NCBI GenBank assembly: GCA_024641725.1
Contig: JAHECM010000063.1
Location: 1-6,944, forward strand
Source of the DNA: Limnohabitans sp.
Lineage (GTDB): Bacteria; Pseudomonadota; Gammaproteobacteria; Burkholderiales; Burkholderiaceae_C
Direction: 5' to 3'
DNA: 6,944 bases
Positions 1-5,737 of the stretch are shown here, one piece after another (position 1 is the first letter of the stretch; each line of letters begins with the position of its first letter). The notes below the pieces were generated by a model. The model searched no databases, was not told where the DNA came from, and saw only the letters and a list, made by a program, of their open reading frames with translations. Position numbers and translations under genes: made by a program.

Positions 1-670
1 CATTGACCAGCACGGTGATGCGGTCGGCAAATTCAAACACCAAGTCCATGTCGTGCTCGATCAGCAAGACCGACACATCGGCAGGCAAGGCGGCCACGGT
101 TTGCAAGAGTTCTTCGCGCTCGCCTGCAGGCACACCGGCCACCGGTTCGTCCAGCAGCAGCACTTTGGGCTCGCACGCCAGTGCGATGGCCATCTCCAGC
201 AAACGGCGTTTGCCGTAGGCCAAGTGCTCGGTGCGCTGGTGCATGACCTCGCTCAGGCGGAACATGTCCAGGAGCTGCTCGGCGCGATCGACCACGGCCG
301 CGTCTTGACCCAAGGCCTGCCACCAGCGCCCACCCAACCCACGCTGCTGCGAGACCACCATCACCAAGGTCTGCAAAGGGCTCATGCTGGCAAACAATTG
401 GTTGATTTGAAACGTGCGCACCAAACCACGGCGCACACGTTGGTGCGGTGCCAAGCGGCCAATGTCCTGCCCCAGCAACTCGATGCGGCCAGCCGTGGCA
501 GGCAGCACCCCTGTGAACAGATTGATCAGCGTGGTCTTGCCCGCGCCGTTGGGCCCGATCAGTGCATGCCTGGCGCCCAGCCGCAGCTCAAGGTTGACAT
601 GGTCCGTGGCGGTGATGCCTCCGAACTTTTTGACCAAGCCTTCGGCCTTTAAAACAACGGGCGCGCTCAT
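1..670 (-). CDS. livG: HAAT-family ABC importer ATPase LivG (C-terminus cut by window edge)
   Basis: This is a cytoplasmic ATP-hydrolysing subunit of a branched-chain amino acid type (HAAT) ABC importer. It pairs with LivF and drives transport through LivH/LivM. The visible 223 residues begin MSAPVVLKAEGLVKKFGG. They contain Walker A GPNGAGKTT (39-47), the Q-loop in RTFQ (85-88), an ABC signature region LAYGK (150-154), Walker B VLLLDEP (170-176) and the H-loop histidine in EHD (206). The family is usually about 250 residues, so roughly 30 C-terminal residues lie outside the window. The signature is LAYGK rather than LSGGQ; tyrosine-containing variants of this kind are common in LivG/LivF. 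The ATG overlaps the livM stop as ATGA and has an AAGGAG ribosome site six bases upstream, which fixes the start. livF is expected next on this strand. The transported compound cannot be read from the ATPase. Confidence 0.95.
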   Translation of the reverse strand, partial: MSAPVVLKAEGLVKKFGGITATDHVNLELRLGARHALIGPNGAGKTTLINLFTGVLPATAGRIELLGQDIGRLAPHQRVRRGLVRTFQINQLFASMSPLQTLVMVVSQQRGLGGRWWQALGQDAAVVDRAEQLLDMFRLSEVMHQRTEHLAYGKRRLLEMAIALACEPKVLLLDEPVAGVPAGEREELLQTVAALPADVSVLLIEHDMDLVFEFADRITVLVN

Positions 671-1632
671 GGGCGACTCCTTGGGCCAAACCACAACCAA
701 GGGCGAATCAAACGCTCACGCCCCACCAGCACCAGCACCACCAAGAACAGGCCAATCCAAAAGGTCCAGTACTGCGGTGTGATGGCTGAAATCACGTCGT
801 GCATCAGCTTGAACACCACCGCACCCGCCACGCCGCCATAGAGCCAGCCCACGCCGCCAATCACCAGCATCAGCATCACGTCGGCCGAGCGGTCAAGCGC
901 GAACACATCCAAAGAAGCAAAGCCCGTGGTCTGCGCCATCAAAGCGCCTGCGGCCCCGGCCAGTGCCGCAGCCAAGGTGTAAACCACCGCCAGTCGAGAC
1001 GGCACCGAGATGCCAATCGCCATGGCCCGCAGCGGGTTGTCGCGCACCGCCATGAGCGTGGCCCCCCACGGCGAGCGAACCCAGCGCCGGGCCAATGCAA
1101 ACAGGGCCAACAACACGCTGAGCGAGTACCATGCGGCGGTTTGCCCATACAGGTCAAACTCAAACCGACCCAGCACCGGGCCCATCAGCACGCCTTGCAA
1201 ACCGTCTGAGCCCCCCGTCAGCCAGTCGAGTTTGTTGGCCAACTCCATCAAAATGAGGGCCACCCCCAAAGTGACCATGAGCCGCGTCAAGTCAGTGCCG
1301 CGCAAAATGGTCAGTGAGCACACCGCCCCCAGCACAGTGGCTGCAGACATGCCCACCAGCAGCCCCAACAGCGGATCGGGGTGAATGTGTTTGGCAAACA
1401 GCGCAGCGGCATAGGCCCCCAAGCCCAAAAACGCCGCATGCCCCAGCGACACGATGCCGGTGTAACCCAAGACCAAGTCCAGCGAGACAGCAAACAGCGC
1501 AACGATGGCGATTTCATTGACGATCAAAGCGTGGCCAGGCAAAAGCGCAGGCGCCACAAAAGCCAAAAGCCACAGCAAGGGCTCGTACCAGCGCCAGCGG
1601 CCTTGCGCCAGCAGTTGTGATTGCGCGTGCAT
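667..1632 (-). CDS. livM: HAAT-family ABC importer permease LivM
   Basis: This inner-membrane permease subunit (321 residues) forms the translocation channel with LivH. Hydrophobic segments fill most of the protein, starting near residue 18. Recognisable LivM features are LGYTGIVSLGHAAFLGLGAY (55-74), a cytoplasmic coupling (EAA-like) loop around RSPWGATLMAVRDNPLRAM (186-204), and the glycine-rich VIGGVGWLYGGVAGAVVF (257-274). Length is typical for LivM proteins without the extra N-terminal region seen in E. coli. The ATG at 1632 is preferred over the TTG one codon upstream, because the GGGAGG site then lies six bases away. That ATG shares one base with the livH stop (TGATG), and the gene ends in a 4-nt ATGA overlap with livG. 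Both joins point to translational coupling. The substrate is unknown. Confidence 0.94.
   Translation of the reverse strand: MHAQSQLLAQGRWRWYEPLLWLLAFVAPALLPGHALIVNEIAIVALFAVSLDLVLGYTGIVSLGHAAFLGLGAYAAALFAKHIHPDPLLGLLVGMSAATVLGAVCSLTILRGTDLTRLMVTLGVALILMELANKLDWLTGGSDGLQGVLMGPVLGRFEFDLYGQTAAWYSLSVLLALFALARRWVRSPWGATLMAVRDNPLRAMAIGISVPSRLAVVYTLAAALAGAAGALMAQTTGFASLDVFALDRSADVMLMLVIGGVGWLYGGVAGAVVFKLMHDVISAITPQYWTFWIGLFLVVLVLVGRERLIRPWLWFGPRSRP
677..682 (-). promoter_or_regulatory. Ribosome binding site of livG inside livM
   Basis: AAGGAG sits six bases before the livG ATG, within the final codons of livM. It supports the chosen start despite the 4-nt overlap. Confidence 0.8.
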
Positions 1633-2507
1633 CAACGGCCTCCCTTTCGCACAAACAAACCCTGCGGACGCCAGATCAAGATCACGATCATCAGCGAATA
1701 CACAATGAACGCGCCCAACTTGGGCATGTAGTATTTGCCCGCCACGTCGGCCACGCCCAGCAGCAAGGCCGCCAGCAGGGGGCCGGTGATGGACGAGGTG
1801 CCCCCCACGGCAACCACAATCAAAAAGTACACCATGAACTTCAGCGGGAACGTGGGGTCAAGGCCGAGCACCTCAGCCCCCAGCGCACCGCCCAAACCGG
1901 CCAAGCCCGAGCCCACCGCAAAGGTGGTGGCAAACACCCAATTGACGGGAATGCCCAGGCCCGCAGCCACGCGGCTGTCATCCACACTGGCCCGCAAGCG
2001 GCTGCCAAATCGGGTGCGCGTCAGGATGAATTGCAGGCCCAGCGTGAGCGCCGCACACACCGCAATGATGAACAAGCGGTAGTGGCCCATGCCCAGCCAA
2101 AGTTGATCGCCGCTGCTCCACTCGGTGCGCCCACGCAGCCAATCGGGCAGCTGCATGATCTGCTGTTGCGAGCCCATGAAGTAATCGATGCTGGCCACCG
2201 ACATGAACGCCAGGCCAATCGAAAACAGCACCTGGTCCAGGTGGGGCTTTTTGTACATGGGGCGGTACAGCGTGCGCTCCAGCACCGCCCCCAACAGCGC
2301 AGCCCCAGCAAAAGCCAGGGGCAAGCACAGCAAAAAAGGCACTTGCCAGCGCTGCATCAGCACCACCGTGAGGTAGCCCCCGACCATGGCAAATGCCCCG
2401 TGCGCCAAGTTGATGAAATTCATCAAGCCCATGGTCACGGACAGGCCCACAGCCAAGATGAACAAAAGCATGCCGTAGGCCACGCCGTCAAAAAGAATGG
2501 TCAGCAT
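1632..2507 (-). CDS. livH: HAAT-family ABC importer permease LivH
   Basis: This is the second inner-membrane permease of the importer (291 residues, normal LivH length). It is highly hydrophobic, with roughly eight membrane segments by eye. Hallmarks are GLMNFINLAHGAFAMVGGY (27-45), the ERTLYRPMY loop (77-85), the cytoplasmic ATPase-coupling region TRFGSRLRASVDDSRVAAGLG (within 165-185) and the C-terminal WRPQGLF (279-285), all characteristic of LivH. The ATG lies 7 nt inside the end of the hydrolase gene in another frame. A GAAGG ribosome site sits six bases upstream, within the hydrolase coding sequence. The C-terminus ends one base into livM. The permease and the hydrolase are therefore likely made from one message in coupled fashion. 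Confidence 0.95.
   Translation of the reverse strand: MLTILFDGVAYGMLLFILAVGLSVTMGLMNFINLAHGAFAMVGGYLTVVLMQRWQVPFLLCLPLAFAGAALLGAVLERTLYRPMYKKPHLDQVLFSIGLAFMSVASIDYFMGSQQQIMQLPDWLRGRTEWSSGDQLWLGMGHYRLFIIAVCAALTLGLQFILTRTRFGSRLRASVDDSRVAAGLGIPVNWVFATTFAVGSGLAGLGGALGAEVLGLDPTFPLKFMVYFLIVVAVGGTSSITGPLLAALLLGVADVAGKYYMPKLGAFIVYSLMIVILIWRPQGLFVRKGGR
1639..1644 (-). promoter_or_regulatory. Ribosome binding site deciding the livM start
   Basis: GGGAGG is six bases from the ATG at 1632 but only three from the in-frame TTG at 1635, so it favours ATG as the true start. It lies within the last codons of livH. Confidence 0.75.
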
Positions 2508-3229
2508 CCGACGCCTTCAGTGGTTTCAAGCCATTGGTGCATGGCGCGCAGCACCGCAAGGGGCTGCTCTTGCATGGCCATGTGGCCACAATCAGGAATG
2601 GCCACGATGGCAGGGCGCGCCGGCATGGCATCGGCCAAAGCTTGGTGCTGAACCGGGGTCGCCCAACTGTCGAGCTCGCCGCACAGCACCAGCGTGGGCA
2701 GCTGCAGCCGCTGCAGCACGTCGGTGGCATCGGGCCGGTGGATCAAAGCGCGCAACTGCCGCTCAAAAATGTCGGCGCTTTTGCGCTCGAACATGGCCAC
2801 GATGTCATCGATCAAGGCCGCGTCCTTCAAGCGCTGCGGCGCCACCATGCCTTGAACCCATTCGATGGCCATGGCGCGCACGCCCTGCTCACGGGCGATG
2901 GCCAACAAAGCCATGCGCTTGCGCACTTCTTCGTCTCCGGCCGCGCCCTCTGCTTTGGGCAGGTGGCCGGTGTCAAACAAGCCCAAGTGCGTCACCCGCT
3001 CGGGGGCGATGCGCATGACTTCGAGCGCCACGCGCCCCCCCATGGAGTGCCCCGCCAGCGCGAAACGCGCAGGCGCACTGGCCAGGACTTGCTCGGCCAT
3101 CTGCGTCAGGCTGTCGGCCATGCCATGGTCCACCACGCGGCAGTCGGCCAGTTCCGACAAGCCCGGCAGCACAGGCTGCCAGGCGGTGCCGTCGCACATC
3201 AGGCCAGGAACGAGGATCAGTGTCGTCAT
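2501..3229 (-). CDS. Alpha/beta hydrolase embedded in the importer operon
   Basis: This is a 242-residue single-domain alpha/beta hydrolase with no signal peptide, so probably cytoplasmic. The N-terminal strand LILVPGLMCDG (4-14) supplies the oxyanion-hole region. The nucleophile elbow is GHSMGG with Ser62. The likely acid is Asp187 in CGELDSWATP, and the catalytic histidine is His216 in DCGHMAM, so the triad is complete. A lid-like helical insertion lies around 90-165. The family includes esterases, enol-lactonases (PcaD-like), C-C hydrolases and acyl hydrolases; the sequence alone does not decide among them. It lies 15 nt after the substrate-binding protein gene and overlaps livH by 7 nt, so it is co-transcribed with the importer. 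It may act on the imported compound or a derived metabolite (inference). No convincing Shine-Dalgarno site precedes the ATG. The first methionine is kept because the next one (Met11) would remove the first beta strand. Confidence 0.92.
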   Translation of the reverse strand: MTTLILVPGLMCDGTAWQPVLPGLSELADCRVVDHGMADSLTQMAEQVLASAPARFALAGHSMGGRVALEVMRIAPERVTHLGLFDTGHLPKAEGAAGDEEVRKRMALLAIAREQGVRAMAIEWVQGMVAPQRLKDAALIDDIVAMFERKSADIFERQLRALIHRPDATDVLQRLQLPTLVLCGELDSWATPVQHQALADAMPARPAIVAIPDCGHMAMQEQPLAVLRAMHQWLETTEGVGC

Positions 3230-3244
3230 GCGCGTCTGTGCCGC

Positions 3245-4411
3245 TTACTTGGTTTTGCCCGGGTCTTTCACGTCCTTGACGGTCGCGAACTCTTGGTTGT
3301 AGAGCTGGCCATTGACCTTCTCGACTTTGCGGATGTAGATGTTGTGCACCACATCGCGGGTTTGGGCGTCGATGAACATCGGGCCGCGAGGGCTCTCAAA
3401 GACCTGGCCCTTCATGGCGTCCAGCAAGGCTTGGCCGCCCGCACCTTTGGTGGTCTTGGCCGCTTCGTAGATCACGCGCATGCCGTCATAGCCGCCCACG
3501 GCCATGAAGTTGGGGCGCAGACCGTTGTTGGCTTTCTCGAAAGCCGCAACAAACTTTTTGTTCAGTGGCGAATTGTGCGAGGCCGAATAGTGGTGCGAGG
3601 TCACCACGCCGTTGGCCACTTCACCCATGCCGTTCAAGATGTCGTCGTCGGTGATGTCGCCGGTGCCGATCAGCTTGATGCCGGCTTTGTCCAGACCGCG
3701 CTCGGCAAACTGCTTCATCAGCGGCGCGCCAATGCCGGACGGCACAAACACATAGACCGCATCGGGTTTGAGGTCACGCACTTTTTGCAAAAACGGTGCG
3801 AAGTCCGGGTTGCGCATGGGCACGCGCAAGCTGTCGAGCACCTGGCCACCGTTGAACAACAAGCGGTCTTTGAAATACTTTTCAGCATCGATGCCGGGGC
3901 CGTAGTCAGCCACCAGCGTCACCACTTTTTTGATGCCGTTGTTGGGCACCCAGTCGGCCAGTGCGACGGCCGCTTGCGGCAGCGTGAAGCTGGTGCGGAT
4001 GATGAAGGGCGAAGCTTCGGTGATGCTGGACGTGGCCGCCGCCATCACCACCAAGGGGGTTTTGGATTGGGTGGCAATCGGCGCAGTGGCCAGCGCCAGC
4101 GGCGTCAGGCCAAAACCGGCCAGCACGCTGACTTTTTCGTTCACGACCAACTCTTGCGCGATGCGCTTGGTCACATCGGGCGCGCTGGTGTCGTCCTTGA
4201 CGATCAGCTCGACTTTTTTGCCGGCCACGGTGTCGCCGTTTTGCGCCATGTACAGGCGTGCAGCAGCCTCAATTTGTTTGCCCGTTGAGGCAAACGGCCC
4301 GGTCATGGGCAAGATCAGGCCGATCTTGAATTTGTCTTGGGCCATGGCACTCGAAGCGCTCAGGGCCAGGGTGGCGCAAGCCACGGCGGTCAGGAATTGA
4401 CGTTTTTGCAT
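3245..4411 (-). CDS. Periplasmic substrate-binding protein of HAAT-type ABC importer (LivJ/LivK-like)
   Basis: This 388-residue type I periplasmic binding protein captures the ligand and delivers it to LivHM. An N-terminal signal peptide is clear: MQKRQFLTAV, a hydrophobic core, then cleavage likely after SAMA (residue 24). The KR pair followed by QFL resembles a weakened Tat motif, but Sec export is the simpler reading. The mature protein starts QDKFKIGLILPMTGPFASTG, the usual first strand and ligand loop of the family. DDTSAPDVTKRIAQELVVNEKV (near 74-95) and GGYDGMRVIYEAAK are also family-like. Length is close to LivJ/LivK. Several branches of the family bind aromatic acids, amides or other organic acids instead of leucine, so the ligand is open. 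The ATG has a strong GAGGAG site six bases upstream and lies 28 nt after the GntR gene. The TAA stop is 15 nt before the hydrolase. Confidence 0.94.
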   Translation of the reverse strand: MQKRQFLTAVACATLALSASSAMAQDKFKIGLILPMTGPFASTGKQIEAAARLYMAQNGDTVAGKKVELIVKDDTSAPDVTKRIAQELVVNEKVSVLAGFGLTPLALATAPIATQSKTPLVVMAAATSSITEASPFIIRTSFTLPQAAVALADWVPNNGIKKVVTLVADYGPGIDAEKYFKDRLLFNGGQVLDSLRVPMRNPDFAPFLQKVRDLKPDAVYVFVPSGIGAPLMKQFAERGLDKAGIKLIGTGDITDDDILNGMGEVANGVVTSHHYSASHNSPLNKKFVAAFEKANNGLRPNFMAVGGYDGMRVIYEAAKTTKGAGGQALLDAMKGQVFESPRGPMFIDAQTRDVVHNIYIRKVEKVNGQLYNQEFATVKDVKDPGKTK

Positions 4412-4417
4412 GGAAGT

Positions 4418-4423
4418 CTCCTC
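4418..4423 (-). promoter_or_regulatory. Ribosome binding site of the substrate-binding protein gene
   Basis: GAGGAG lies six bases before the ATG. It is among the strongest sites in the operon, which fits the higher expression usually needed for a periplasmic binding protein. Confidence 0.8.
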
Positions 4424-4439
4424 GTTAAAAAATCGTTGT

Positions 4440-5201
4440 TCAGGATGGGCGGATCAACTGCACACCGGGCGTGCCCGATGCGGCAGGGTCGCGCAAAGCA
4501 ACCTGCATGTTTTGCCGTGCGATGCGCGAATGCTCGCGCATGATGGCTTCGGCCCGACCGGCTTCGCGCCGCTCGATGGCGTCCAGCACCTGCCGATGCT
4601 GGTGCTGCGCCACCACCAGGTTGTCGCGGGCTTGCGCGTTGTGGATTTCAACGCCCACAAAGCCTGAGGCCGACGCAAAGGGCAAGCTGGCCGCACGTTC
4701 AATCTCGCGCGCCAGCACGGCGCTGTCGGGCATCTCTGACAGTTGCTTATGGAACTGGCCATTGAGCGCCACGTAGGCCGAAAAGGTCTCATCGTCCAAG
4801 GCCGAATCGCGCAGCACCAGATCAATCCGAGCGAGGCACTCGCGCGCCTGCACCAGCAAACTGGGCCGTACACCGCGCTCGGCGGCCAGGCGGGCAGCCA
4901 AGCCTTCCAGCGTGCCACGCAGCTCGATCGCATCGGCCACTTCGCGTTCAGAAAAAGTGCGCACCGCATAGCCACCACCGGGCAGCGGTGCCAGCAAGCC
5001 TTCTTGCTTAAGGTGCATCAGCGCTGCACGAATGGGGGTGCGCGACATGCCCAGTCGCTCGACCAAGGCCAACTCGGCAATGCGTGCGCCTGCAGGCAAG
5101 TCACCGGCCAAAATCAACTCGCGCAGGCGCTGCTGGGCCTTGACGGCCTGGGAGCCGCCTTCGGCGTCAGAGTCAACAAGTCGAACGGTGGATGCGGACA
5201 T
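4440..5201 (-). CDS. GntR-family transcriptional regulator, FCD (FadR C-terminal-like) subfamily
   Basis: This is a 253-residue DNA-binding regulator, normal for FCD-type GntR proteins. The N-terminal winged helix-turn-helix spans about residues 18-82, with the turn and recognition helix in LVERLGMSRTPIRAALMHL (46-64) and the wing in PLPGGGYAV. The all-helical FCD domain follows, with ELRGTLEGLAA (93-103), NGQFHKQL (147-154), QHRQVLDAIERRE (201-213) and MREH (221-224). His151, His202 and His224 match the usual metal/ligand triad; the first acidic position of the motif is Asn147 here. The reading frame stays open to an ATG at 5306, but the 35 extra residues do not look like GntR protein and would run across the operator-like palindrome. 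Met at 5201, followed by SASTVRL, is therefore chosen. No Shine-Dalgarno site is visible before it. The gene heads the importer operon, so it is likely autoregulated and controls uptake in response to the substrate or its breakdown product. Confidence 0.9.
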   Translation of the reverse strand: MSASTVRLVDSDAEGGSQAVKAQQRLRELILAGDLPAGARIAELALVERLGMSRTPIRAALMHLKQEGLLAPLPGGGYAVRTFSEREVADAIELRGTLEGLAARLAAERGVRPSLLVQARECLARIDLVLRDSALDDETFSAYVALNGQFHKQLSEMPDSAVLAREIERAASLPFASASGFVGVEIHNAQARDNLVVAQHQHRQVLDAIERREAGRAEAIMREHSRIARQNMQVALRDPAASGTPGVQLIRPS

Positions 5202-5246
5202 AGGCCAATCGATAAAAACGCGATTAAACCACCGTCCGGGCCAATG

Positions 5247-5257
5247 ATGTATACAAA
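5247..5257. promoter_or_regulatory. Putative FCD-GntR operator, site 1 (ATGTATACAAA)
   Basis: The core TGTATACA at 5248-5255 is a perfect 8-bp palindrome. FCD-type GntR regulators typically bind short palindromes centred on GTATAC- or GTNNAC-like sequence. It lies about 46 bp upstream of the chosen GntR start, well placed for autorepression. Assignment to the adjacent regulator is inference. Confidence 0.5.
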
Positions 5258-5309
5258 AAACTCCTTGAGTCTCGTTTTTTGCCCAAATTTTAAGCAAAAC
5301 TTGCATTTA

Positions 5310-5320
5310 ATGTATCCAAA
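5310..5320. promoter_or_regulatory. Putative FCD-GntR operator, site 2 (ATGTATCCAAA)
   Basis: This site matches site 1 at ten of eleven positions in the same orientation; the single change (A to C) breaks the palindrome. The starts of the two sites are 63 bp apart, about six turns of B-DNA, so a dimer on each would face the same side. It overlaps the best plus-strand -10-like hexamer (5306-5311), so occupancy could affect the plus-strand genes. A chance match is possible. Confidence 0.38.
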
Positions 5321-5334
5321 GAGACAGGCCAAGC

Positions 5335-5352
5335 CCTGCAGCAAAATGCAGG
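5335..5352 (+). promoter_or_regulatory. Small hairpin in the leader of the 121-residue gene
   Basis: CCTGCA (5335-5340) and TGCAGG (5347-5352) can pair around a six-base loop, ending 19 bases before the start codon. A six-base stem is short and may be chance. No run of T follows, so it is not a terminator. If transcribed, it lies just upstream of the translation start that lacks an evident ribosome site. Confidence 0.25.
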
Positions 5353-5371
5353 CATTGGATGAAACACCCCC

Positions 5372-5737
5372 ATGGATTTGCAATTTCTTGAATTTGACTG
5401 CAGCGAAGACAGCGAGGGCGTGGTCTGCTGGGACGCACTGGCCCAACCTGCCGCACGCCACAGCCCCGCCCTGCTGCTCGAAGTGACGCAGCTGCTGGCC
5501 TGGGCGCACCGCTTTGGCCCACACGCCCCCGGCCCGCTCGAAGACGGCGCCGATTGGGACTTTGACCTGCAGATTCGTTTCAGCGATGCCCCGCTGCCGG
5601 TCCACTGGAACAGCGAAAACCATACGTTGGTGCTGTCGTCATCACCAACGCCGAGCGATGCGATCACCCTGAGCCTGAGCATCAGCGGTACCCCCGCATT
5701 TGCCCAAGCTTTTCGCGCGCACTGCCACGCCCCATGA
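5372..5737 (+). CDS. Uncharacterised 121-residue protein translationally coupled to chrA
   Basis: I do not recognise this protein. It begins MDLQFLEFDCSEDSEG and has no signal peptide or membrane segment, so it is probably soluble and cytoplasmic. The N-terminal half is acidic with a leucine-rich helix-like stretch (about 34-47). A segment near 63-70 (DFDLQIRF) and a later LSLSISG (102-108) read like beta strands, suggesting a small alpha/beta fold. There are three cysteines (10, 19, 118) but no CxxC or other obvious metal motif. It does not resemble the chromate-sensing regulator ChrB, which is much longer. An in-frame stop at 5360-5362 makes this ATG the first possible start, yet no good Shine-Dalgarno site is visible. 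Coding is supported by G/C-rich third positions continuous with the next gene and by the ATGA overlap with chrA. It may help or regulate the transporter (inference). Confidence 0.75.
   Translation: MDLQFLEFDCSEDSEGVVCWDALAQPAARHSPALLLEVTQLLAWAHRFGPHAPGPLEDGADWDFDLQIRFSDAPLPVHWNSENHTLVLSSSPTPSDAITLSLSISGTPAFAQAFRAHCHAP

Larger units (their letters stand above)
5202..5371. promoter_or_regulatory. Divergent promoter region between the GntR/importer operon and the unknown-protein/chrA pair
   Basis: These 170 bp hold no gene and are clearly more AT-rich than the flanks, especially 5247-5320, as expected for back-to-back promoters. Possible -10 boxes are TTTAAT at 5306-5311 for the plus strand, and on the minus strand either TAAAAT (5292-5287) or TATACA (5253-5248). 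None has a good -35 box at standard spacing, so start sites are uncertain. Both operator-like repeats lie inside this region. Confidence 0.55.

Noticed and set aside
1633..1635. TTG as start codon of livM
   Set aside because: It lies only three bases from the GGGAGG site and adds one residue; the adjacent ATG has proper six-base spacing.
1617..2651. A 344-codon open frame on the plus strand, opposite livH
   Set aside because: It has the same mirror effect; its low-complexity His/Gln/Arg-rich product matches nothing, and livH on the other strand is unmistakable.
2534..4288. A 584-codon open frame on the plus strand, opposite the hydrolase and binding-protein genes
   Set aside because: It is a mirror of strong G/C third-position bias in the real minus-strand genes. 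Its product is histidine- and glutamine-rich with no recognisable domain, while the opposite strand encodes clear families with complete motifs and ribosome sites.
4412..4439. A terminator or separate promoter between the GntR gene and the binding-protein gene
   Set aside because: The 28-nt gap has no inverted repeat followed by T residues on the transcribed strand and is largely taken up by the ribosome site; read-through as one operon is simpler.
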